Shown: positions 7,724 to 14,127 of the stretch, piece after piece
Layout of the letters: each line of letters begins with the position of its first letter
Position numbering within the stretch: the stretch's first letter is position 1
Source: JAFGXW01 sp964634385
Lineage (GTDB): Bacteria > Bacillota_I > Bacilli_A > Izemoplasmatales > Izemoplasmataceae
DNA: 22,851 nucleotides
Direction of reading: 5' to 3'
NCBI GenBank assembly: GCA_964634385.1
Contig: CAZWIZ010000019.1
Coordinates: 1 to 22,851 of the forward strand
Translations under genes and position numbers: made by a program
Notes under the pieces: model-generated
What the model was told of the DNA's origin: nothing
Database searches by the model: none
The model's input: only the letters and a program-made list of their open reading frames with translations

Positions 7724-7752
7724 ATTATAAAGATATTTAATATTATTTTCAA
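7724..7752 (-). promoter_or_regulatory. Promoter of udk-greA
   Basis: Minus strand: TTGAAA (-35, 7752..7747) and TATAAT (-10, 7729..7724) with a 17-base spacer. The -35 overlaps the trhP2 TGA stop. The predicted start near 7717 gives a leader of about 68 bases in which I see no convincing structure apart from the ribosome binding site. Confidence 0.75.
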
Positions 7753-8945
7753 TGATTATGTTTAACTTTTCTAATCATATCATATTTTGATACGTTAAAA
7801 GGAATATTAATTTTCAATAACTCTTTAGGATGTCTTGCAGCATCAAGAATATTACCTTCAAGGTCTTTTATTTCACTAATTTTGAACTTTATTGGTTCAA
7901 AATTAGGAGAAAATACTTCCACTTCTTCATTTGGTAAAAAATGATTTCTTTCTTCAATTATCGCAGTAAATGTTTTTTCATCATAATCTCGAACTATAGC
8001 AATAAATTCTTGTGAAGGATTTTCACTTCTCATATTATACAACTGTTCATTGATTGTTGTCATGCCTTCCATAAATCCATGACTTGTTAGTCTGTTTTCT
8101 GCTTTTTTTATTTCATTTATATATTTCGATAAATCTATAATATTATCGTTACAAATACTATCAATTAAACGTCGATATGTATTAACAACAGTTGCAATAT
8201 AATGAATTGATTTCATTCTACCTTCTATTTTAAGGGAATCAACCCCAATATTGATCAAATCTGAGATTTGTTCGATAGTTTGAAGATCTTTAGAACTCAT
8301 TGAGAATGAAATGTCTTTATTTAATTTTGTTTCACCATCATATAAATCGTAATTCCAACGACAACTATGAGCACATCCACCTCGATTAGCATCTCGATCA
8401 GTCATATTATTTGATAATGTACATCTTCCAGAATATGAAACGCACATTCCTCCGTGAATAAAGATTTCAATATCACATTTTGTATGTTTTTTAATTTCTG
8501 AAATTTCTAACTTATTTAATTCTCTAGCTAAAACAACTCTTTTAGCACCTTCATTATACCAAAAATTAACACTTTCGTAATTAGTTGAAGAATTTTGAGT
8601 TGAAATATGAACCTCTAAATTAGTATAATTCTTAACAGTTTCAATAATAACTGGAGATGCGCAGATAACAGCATCTACTCCAGCATTTTCTAAATCAATT
8701 AAATATTCTTTTAATCCGTGTAAATTATCATTATGAGGAATAATATTAGTTGTAACATAAATCTTTTTTCCTAGGCTATGAGCATAATTACAAGCCTTTT
8801 TTATTTCAGGAATATCAAAATTAGAAGCACGTGCTCGAAGTGAAAATTTCTTTCCCCCAATATATACTGCATCAGCACCATAAATAAATGCAATTTTAAG
8901 TTTTTCTAAATTTCCTGCGGGAGCCAATAATTCAGGTTTAAACAT
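7749..8945 (-). CDS. trhP2: U32-family tRNA 5-hydroxyuridine biosynthesis protein, TrhP2-like (YrrO)
   Basis: A 398-residue peptidase U32-family protein. Relatives TrhP (E. coli YegQ; B. subtilis YrrN/YrrO) are needed for prephenate-dependent 5-hydroxyuridine formation at wobble position 34 of tRNAs; no protease activity need be assumed. The start MFKPELLAPAGNLEKLK is the family N-terminus. The signature IFIHGGMCVSYSGRC, then NRGGC and SCRW, supplies C168, C175, C191 and C195, the spacing of a likely [4Fe-4S] site as in U32 relatives. A C-terminal U32 domain covers about 300-398. It ends in TGA. It follows trhP1 by 11 bases; the ribosome binding site AAGTGAG is modest. The pairing with trhP1 and trmR is the conserved Bacillus arrangement. 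Confidence 0.93.
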   Translation of the reverse strand: MFKPELLAPAGNLEKLKIAFIYGADAVYIGGKKFSLRARASNFDIPEIKKACNYAHSLGKKIYVTTNIIPHNDNLHGLKEYLIDLENAGVDAVICASPVIIETVKNYTNLEVHISTQNSSTNYESVNFWYNEGAKRVVLARELNKLEISEIKKHTKCDIEIFIHGGMCVSYSGRCTLSNNMTDRDANRGGCAHSCRWNYDLYDGETKLNKDISFSMSSKDLQTIEQISDLINIGVDSLKIEGRMKSIHYIATVVNTYRRLIDSICNDNIIDLSKYINEIKKAENRLTSHGFMEGMTTINEQLYNMRSENPSQEFIAIVRDYDEKTFTAIIEERNHFLPNEEVEVFSPNFEPIKFKISEIKDLEGNILDAARHPKELLKINIPFNVSKYDMIRKVKHNH

Positions 8946-8956
8946 AATTAACTCAC

Positions 8957-9844
8957 TTAATATTTCACATAGACTGTTTTCTTATACAAGAAACCAGAAT
9001 CATGATCCTTTTCATATTGTTTAGAAATTTCTAATGCTTTTTCTTTATTACTAGTGCTAGATAATAAAGTTTTATAATTTTTTAATGTTTTTATTAAATA
9101 ATTTGTATCTTTAAAAATACCATCAATTATAAATATTTCAATCATCTTTTTTAAAATATTTACTTCTTTAAAAGATTCCATTGATTTAGCTCGGAAAATA
9201 TGAGTACCATGTGAATCTTGAAATATTGGATAAGCCTCATCTCTTATCTCTTCAACAAGTCTTAAATTTCTGTTTTCAATATAATTATCATATTCATTAT
9301 TTGTATATTTTAAGAAGTTTTCAATAAGTGGTCTTTTCGAATGAAACATGTTTAAATAGCCATGTCCAATTAAAGAAATTTCAATTTTACTATTTTTAGC
9401 TATTATAGAAATATCTTCTAAAGTAATTTCTTTTGATATTGTTAACCCTAAAATACCTTTGTTACTCCAGTAAACTGGATCATAATAATTTGTATTAAGT
9501 GTTTCAGGATTATAGATTAATTTATTTACTAAATCCATTTCTTTAGCTAACTGATAAATTGCTAAATCTCCAAAAATTATACCATCAACATTTAGTTTTT
9601 TAATATACTTTAAAAATTCCTTTACGTTATTTAAATCAATATTATGAATAATAAGATTTAAATTAACATATATTTTTTTCTTTAACAGTTTTATTATCTC
9701 ATTAGCCTCAATGATTTTTTCTAAAGAAAAGGAATTTGCTAATCTATTAGCAAATTGTTTATTTCCAATGATGAAAATATCTGCGCCATTTTCGCTCAAT
9801 TCACGAATACTATTTACATTAAATGGTGTTACAGCTAATTCCAT
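8957..9844 (-). CDS. trhP1: U32-family protein, TrhP1-like (YrrN), lacking the Cys cluster
   Basis: A 295-residue U32-family paralog of the next gene, sharing a TIM-barrel-like N-terminal part (GADIFIIGNKQFANRLANSF, then NVDGIIFGDLAI). At the place of the U32 signature it has IEISLIGHGYLNMFHSKRP, where none of the four cysteines of its partner remain, so it is unlikely to bind an iron-sulfur cluster there. B. subtilis YrrN (TrhP1) is a shorter partner of YrrO in wobble 5-hydroxyuridine synthesis, and the short length and position here match it. ATG 9844..9842 follows GGAAGTGAT. It starts 4 bases after the trmR stop and precedes trhP2 by 11 bases. Role by family and synteny. Confidence 0.88.
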   Translation of the reverse strand: MELAVTPFNVNSIRELSENGADIFIIGNKQFANRLANSFSLEKIIEANEIIKLLKKKIYVNLNLIIHNIDLNNVKEFLKYIKKLNVDGIIFGDLAIYQLAKEMDLVNKLIYNPETLNTNYYDPVYWSNKGILGLTISKEITLEDISIIAKNSKIEISLIGHGYLNMFHSKRPLIENFLKYTNNEYDNYIENRNLRLVEEIRDEAYPIFQDSHGTHIFRAKSMESFKEVNILKKMIEIFIIDGIFKDTNYLIKTLKNYKTLLSSTSNKEKALEISKQYEKDHDSGFLYKKTVYVKY

Positions 9845-9848
9845 AATA

Positions 9849-10472
9849 TCACTTCCTTTTTTTAATACTTAAACTCATTCCATCACCCAATTGATATAAA
9901 TACGTATTAAAATCTTTTTGTTCAACAATAAATTTATTAAAATTATCAATTTTTCTTAATAGTTGTCGAAGATTTCTTGTCTTAGCTGATTGATCAATTA
10001 AATCATGAAAAAGTAAATTATCTGTGATTATAATTCCACTATCATTTAGTTTCTTTTTATATTTATTAAAAAAATTAATACTTTGAGCTTTAGCAGCATC
10101 AATAAAGATTAGATCAAACATTTCCATTGTCGTTTCATCTAATTCTAATGCATCACTATTAATCAATGTAATCTTTTGTTCTAATTTTGCTTTTTTAATA
10201 TTAATTTTAGCTAATTCATACATTTCATTATTTCTTTCAATTGTCGTTACAGAAACGTCATGCTTTAAAGCCATATTTATAGCTGAGTATCCTATAGCTG
10301 TACCAATTTCTAGAACGTTTTTCACATTAGAAAGAAGAATAATTTGATTAATAAAATGAATTCCTTCATCAGTAATAATTGGAACATTATTTGTGTCAGC
10401 ATACTTTTTCAAAGAAACTAGTAATGGATTAGTTTCTTTGATATTTACACTCTCAAAGTATTTATTTTTCAC
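9849..10472 (-). CDS. trmR: tRNA 5-hydroxyuridine O-methyltransferase TrmR (YrrM)
   Basis: A class I O-methyltransferase of the YrrM/TrmR type, which methylates ho5U34 to mo5U34 in tRNAs using SAM. Motif I is VLEIGTAIGYSAINMA. The acidic residue of TTIERNNEMYE binds the SAM ribose, and DLIFIDAAKAQSINFF is the characteristic metal/SAM region. I prefer the GTG at 10472..10470, since AGGTGAT lies 4 bases before it; the GTG three codons upstream (10481) lies inside that ribosome binding site and has none of its own. The start is then 10 bases downstream of the yrzB stop. trhP1 and trhP2, which make the ho5U substrate, follow directly. In Bacillus mltG lies between yrzB and this gene; it is missing here. 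Confidence 0.92.
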   Translation of the reverse strand: MKNKYFESVNIKETNPLLVSLKKYADTNNVPIITDEGIHFINQIILLSNVKNVLEIGTAIGYSAINMALKHDVSVTTIERNNEMYELAKINIKKAKLEQKITLINSDALELDETTMEMFDLIFIDAAKAQSINFFNKYKKKLNDSGIIITDNLLFHDLIDQSAKTRNLRQLLRKIDNFNKFIVEQKDFNTYLYQLGDGMSLSIKKRK

Positions 10473-10481
10473 GTAAATCAC

Positions 10482-10736
10482 CTATTCTTCATCTAAAAAT
10501 GAATTAAGCACTTCTTCTAACGTATCCCATTCAGCATCTGTTTCAATCGGTGTTAAATTTCCACCAAGTTTACTTTTTTCATCATATATTGCCGCAAAAA
10601 CTTCTTCATTATCTTCATCTGGTAATTTATACACAACATATGATTTATTAGTATCTGGATTTTTAAAAGTAAGAACTACTTCAAATTCGATTTCATTTCC
10701 TTCTTCATCAATAACTGTAAATTCTTTTTCTTCCAT
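10482..10736 (-). CDS. yrzB: YrzB/DUF1292 family small acidic protein
   Basis: An 84-residue, very acidic protein of the DUF1292/UPF0473 family, with the family pattern of a beta-rich fold: FTVIDEEGNEIEFEVVLTF, then SYVVYKL, then EVFAAIYDE, and an acidic C-terminus ending EEVLNSFLDEE. The molecular function is unknown. It is nearly always found beside ruvX and alaS in Firmicutes, as here. ATG 10736..10734 follows a TAGGAGA ribosome binding site; the gene sits 9 bases after ruvX. Confidence 0.92.
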   Translation of the reverse strand: MEEKEFTVIDEEGNEIEFEVVLTFKNPDTNKSYVVYKLPDEDNEEVFAAIYDEKSKLGGNLTPIETDAEWDTLEEVLNSFLDEE

Positions 10737-10745
10737 TGTTTTCTC

Positions 10746-11162
10746 CTAACTTTGACTATCTAAATAGCCTTGTAGTATAATTACCGCAGCCATTTTATCA
10801 ATATTTTTTTTTCGATTTTTTCGTTTTAAGTTTTGTGAAACCATCATGTTTGACGCCATTTTCGATGTTAATCTCTCATCCCACATAACAACACCAACTT
10901 TACTTGTTTTAATTATTTGTTCTTTAAAATCAAGCGTTATCTTTGCTTGTTCTCCTAAACTTCCATCCATATTTTTAGGTAATCCTAATACCACTGTATC
11001 AATTTTATTATTACTTATTAATTGCAAAAGATAATCTAATGGTTTTTTAAAATCTTTATCTTCAAATCGATATGTTTCAAGACCTCTAGCTAAAAATCCT
11101 AATTCATCACTAATCGCAATTCCCAATGTTTTATTACCGAGATCTAGTCCAAGTTTTTTCAT
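10746..11162 (-). CDS. ruvX: Holliday junction resolvase-like / pre-16S rRNA nuclease RuvX (YqgF)
   Basis: A 138-residue RNase H-fold nuclease of the YqgF/RuvX family, an essential factor in Bacillus and in E. coli involved in 16S rRNA 5' end maturation. The fold signature is complete: the first catalytic Asp in GLDLGNKTLGIA (D7), the VLGLPKNMDGSLGEQA motif, the acidic MWDERLTS and the final Asp in NIDKMAAVIILQGYL. The start overlaps the alaS stop as ATGA (11162..11159), with AAGGAA somewhat far upstream, so translation is probably coupled to alaS. The order alaS-ruvX-yrzB is that of Bacillus, though the small gene yrzL is absent. Confidence 0.95.
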   Translation of the reverse strand: MKKLGLDLGNKTLGIAISDELGFLARGLETYRFEDKDFKKPLDYLLQLISNNKIDTVVLGLPKNMDGSLGEQAKITLDFKEQIIKTSKVGVVMWDERLTSKMASNMMVSQNLKRKNRKKNIDKMAAVIILQGYLDSQS

Positions 11163-13783
11163 TTCACTAATTCCTTAACTTTTTGCAATGCTTCATCAAC
11201 TTTAGATATATCTTTTCCACCTGCCTGTGCTATATCTGGGCGACCACCACCATTACCTCCTGTAATTACAGCAGCTGCTTTAGCGATATTCCCAGCATGA
11301 ACATTTATATTTGATTTGGCAATAAATGTTACTTTATTGTTTGATACATTAGCAATAAAAATAAACCCTTTTTCTAATCTTTCAAGTAATCTATCTGCGA
11401 GTGGCTTTAAAGAATTTTTATCAATATCAATTGTTTTAATAATTATTTTATTTCCTTGAGCTTCTTTTAAATACTCATTAATATTGTCAAACACTTTTTC
11501 TTTTAATGACTTTTGATATTGTTTTTCTAATTCTTTAACATGTCCTTGTAAATTTGCAAATTCAATTCTTTTATTTATAACGTCTTGGTATGATCCTATA
11601 ATTTTTGTGTTTCTATCAAATGAAAATGTTAATTTAATACCTTTTTCTTTTGCTTCATCAAGTATTTTATTTACTTTTGTAGTCAGTTTATCCATTTCTT
11701 TGTGAAATCCAGTAAACTGTTCTCTTATATTTTCAATTGCTTCGTTCGCATGTCCTACAATACGATATATTCCACTACCTTTTGATTCGATTGAAGCAAT
11801 TGAGAATTTTTTTATTGCCCCAGTATTATTTACATGTGTCCCACCGCATAAATCAATTGTATATCCCATGTTTATAACTCTTACTTTATCACCATATTTT
11901 TCACCAAATTCAGCAACAGCTCCAATTGATTTTGCTTCTTCAATTGTTTTTTCTGAAATATCTACTTTTAAATTTTCTTGGATTTTTTCATTAACTTTTT
12001 TTTCAATCAATAAAAGTGTTTCATCACTCAAATTATCATAACTGTTAAAATCAAAACGTAGATTTTCACTTGTCACTTGCGATCCTTGTTGAGAAACATG
12101 TTTCCCAACAATTTCTCTTAAGGCTGCAAACAATAAATGAGTTGCAGAATGATTATAAGTTGTTAATAATCTCATTGTTTTATCAACTTCAGCTGTAACA
12201 ATATCATTATCATGCAAATCATTATTTTCTATAAAATGCATGAATTGTCCATTCGGTAATTTTTGAACATCAAGAACATGGTATTCAGTATTTCCTTTTG
12301 AAATTATACCCTTATCTCCCACTTGTCCACCACTTTCAGCATAAAAAGGTGTTTTTTCTAAAACAACTCCATCTTTAAAACTTTTTAATACTTTTGTTTT
12401 TTCTTTTAATGATGTGTACCCAGTAAAAGTATCTTTTTCTTTAAAACTTAAATATTCTTTATTTTGACTTTTCATTGAAGCGATATTCTTTCTAGCAGAT
12501 CTAGCTCGTTCTTTTTGTTTTTCCATTTCAATTTTGAATCCATTTTTATCAACTGTTATACCTGCGTTTAAAGCGATTTCTTCCGTTAATTCTAAGGGAT
12601 ATCCATAAGTATCATATAATGTGAAGGCTTGTTCTCCTGTAATAGTTTTAGATTTATTATCTAAAATTATCTCATCTAGTATTTTTTCTCCTTGAACAAG
12701 TGTTTCAAAAAATTTATTTTCTTCAATTTTAACAACTTTTATAATTAAATCTCTATTATCTTCTAGATGACTATAATATGATCCCATTATTGATATAATT
12801 GTATCCACCATTTTATATAAAAACGGTTCATTAATCCCTAGTTGTTTACCATGTTTAATAGCTCGTCTTAATAATCTTCTAAGTACATAACCTCTACCTT
12901 CATTTGAAAGAACAGCTCCGTCACTAATCGCAAATACAACTGTTCTAATGTGATCTACTATTACTTTAAAAGACATTTGACCTTCATATTTAATATTAGT
13001 AAATAATTCTAGTTGTTTTAATAACGGCATAAATAAGTCTGTTTCAAAATTTGTTTCCTTATCTTGAATAATACAAACCATTCTTTCAAGTCCCATCCCA
13101 GTATCAATATTTTTACTAGGTAATTCTGGATAATCTTCTCTTTTTAGGCCAGATTTGCTATTGTATTGAGAAAAAACAATATTCCAAATTTCAATAAATC
13201 GATCATTTTCAATATCATTTTCAATTACTGAAGTATTTATATCTCCGTATTCAATTCCTCGATCATAATAAATTTCTGTACATGGTCCACATGGTCCACT
13301 ACCTATTTCCCAAAAATTATAATCCGATTTTATAATATGATTTTCTTCAACACCAACATTTATCCATGCATGATATGTTTCTTTATCTGTTGGATAAACG
13401 GTCATATATAATTTATCCTTATTGAATCCGAAATAATCTTCACTTGTTAAAATTTCTAATGCCCACGGAATTATCTCATCTCTAAAATAGTTTCCAATTG
13501 AAAAATTGCCTAGCATTTCAAAAAAAGTGTGATGTCTTGCTGTTTTACCAACGTTATCTATATCATTTGTTCTAATACACTTTTGAGCATTAACTATCCT
13601 TGGATTTTTCGGAATTATGGATCCATCAAAATATTTCTTTAATGGTGCTACTCCGGCATTAATCCATAATAATGTTTTATCGTTATTCGGTATTAAACTA
13701 GCACTTTCTTCAACATTATGGTCTCTTTCTTCAAAAAACTTAAGCCATAAACTTCTAATTTCATTACTTGTTAAATTTTTCAT
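11159..13783 (-). CDS. alaS: Alanyl-tRNA synthetase
   Basis: A full-length AlaRS of 874 residues. The class II core contains ARHHTFFEMLGNFSIG (motif 2 region) and GMGLERM (motif 3). The editing domain carries the HSATHLL zinc/active-site pair and CGGTHVNNTG. The C-terminal C-Ala domain ends with GGNGGGRPDIAQAGG. The frame is open to 13936, but those 51 extra codons lie in the T-box leader; ATG 13783..13781 with an AAGGAGTG ribosome binding site gives the normal N-terminus MKNLTSNEIRSLW. Expression is probably set by premature termination in the alanine T-box leader just upstream. The stop overlaps the ruvX start by 4 bases. It heads the unit with the trmR and trhP modification genes. Confidence 0.97.
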   Translation of the reverse strand: MKNLTSNEIRSLWLKFFEERDHNVEESASLIPNNDKTLLWINAGVAPLKKYFDGSIIPKNPRIVNAQKCIRTNDIDNVGKTARHHTFFEMLGNFSIGNYFRDEIIPWALEILTSEDYFGFNKDKLYMTVYPTDKETYHAWINVGVEENHIIKSDYNFWEIGSGPCGPCTEIYYDRGIEYGDINTSVIENDIENDRFIEIWNIVFSQYNSKSGLKREDYPELPSKNIDTGMGLERMVCIIQDKETNFETDLFMPLLKQLELFTNIKYEGQMSFKVIVDHIRTVVFAISDGAVLSNEGRGYVLRRLLRRAIKHGKQLGINEPFLYKMVDTIISIMGSYYSHLEDNRDLIIKVVKIEENKFFETLVQGEKILDEIILDNKSKTITGEQAFTLYDTYGYPLELTEEIALNAGITVDKNGFKIEMEKQKERARSARKNIASMKSQNKEYLSFKEKDTFTGYTSLKEKTKVLKSFKDGVVLEKTPFYAESGGQVGDKGIISKGNTEYHVLDVQKLPNGQFMHFIENNDLHDNDIVTAEVDKTMRLLTTYNHSATHLLFAALREIVGKHVSQQGSQVTSENLRFDFNSYDNLSDETLLLIEKKVNEKIQENLKVDISEKTIEEAKSIGAVAEFGEKYGDKVRVINMGYTIDLCGGTHVNNTGAIKKFSIASIESKGSGIYRIVGHANEAIENIREQFTGFHKEMDKLTTKVNKILDEAKEKGIKLTFSFDRNTKIIGSYQDVINKRIEFANLQGHVKELEKQYQKSLKEKVFDNINEYLKEAQGNKIIIKTIDIDKNSLKPLADRLLERLEKGFIFIANVSNNKVTFIAKSNINVHAGNIAKAAAVITGGNGGGRPDIAQAGGKDISKVDEALQKVKELVK

Positions 13784-13805
13784 TGTAAAACACTCCTTTT
13801 TTAAT

Positions 13806-13835
13806 AAAAAAACGACCTTAAAAACAATAAGGACG
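13806..13835 (-). terminator. Attenuator terminator of the alaS T-box leader
   Basis: Minus strand: CGTCCTTA (13835..13828), a 7-base loop, and TAAGGTCG (13820..13813), followed by seven T (13812..13806). The stem pairs except for one internal U-U mismatch. Its 5' arm is the same segment that closes the antiterminator with the T-box, so the two folds exclude each other. The mismatch suggests a fairly weak, leaky terminator. Confidence 0.8.
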
Positions 13836-14015
13836 AATATATTCCGTGGTACCACCTTAGTTCTAGATATACTAGCACTCAACCCCTTTAACGCAGGAAT
13901 ACGAACGCTATTAACGTCTCTCAAAAGTAGCTTCAATATAATTACATCCTAGTTCCCACCAAACACTAGTTCTCTTTTATGATTATCATACCTACTATTC
14001 TTTATCTTTGATTTC
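13806..14015 (-). promoter_or_regulatory. T-box riboswitch (alanine, specifier GCU) upstream of alaS
   Basis: A T-box leader that senses uncharged tRNA-Ala. The T-box AAGGTGGTACCACGG is at 13858..13844. AAGG plus ACG of the T-box can pair with CGTCCTT (13835..13829), leaving the UGGUACC bulge whose UGGU binds the tRNA 3' end; this is the antiterminator. In Stem I the specifier loop reads GAAGCTAC, placing codon GCT (Ala) at 13931..13929. Stem III is CTAG-TATAT-CTAG at about 13875..13863. Upstream are an AGTA motif (near 13996) and a GGTGGGAA distal loop region. UGGU fits a discriminator A, as expected for tRNA-Ala. The leader start is predicted from the promoter -10. Confidence 0.93.
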
Positions 14016-14021
14016 AAATTT

Positions 14022-14050
14022 ATTATACTAAACAACAATCAAAATAGCAA
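14022..14050 (-). promoter_or_regulatory. Promoter of the alaS operon
   Basis: Minus strand: TTGCTA (-35, 14050..14045), 17-base spacer, TATAAT (-10, 14027..14022). It lies between the recD2 terminator and the T-box leader, giving a transcript start near 14015. This is a near-consensus housekeeping promoter. Confidence 0.82.
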
Positions 14051-14089
14051 CATTAATGACCAATTATCAAATTACTTAATAATTAATAA

Positions 14090-14124
14090 AAACAGAAAAT
14101 TTATTTTAAATAAATTTTCTGTTT
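14090..14124 (-). terminator. Palindromic terminator after recD2
   Basis: The arms aacagaaaattta (14091-14103) and taaattttctgtt (14111-14123) are perfect reverse complements, and the 7 bases between them (ttttaaa) extend the pairing almost to the centre. On the minus strand the stem is followed by a T-rich run, TTTTTATTAATTATT. It begins 4 bases after the recD2 TGA stop and separates recD2 from the alaS promoter. Confidence 0.82.
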
Positions 14125-14127
14125 AAT

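Noticed and set aside
13784..13936. N-terminal extension of alaS by 51 codons
   Set aside because: The extra frame is T-box leader RNA; the AAGGAGTG ribosome binding site and family N-terminus fix the start at 13783.
13617..13952. Plus-strand open frame opposite the 5' end of alaS and its leader
   Set aside because: It lies antisense to conserved AlaRS motifs and the T-box, has no ribosome binding site and resembles no family.
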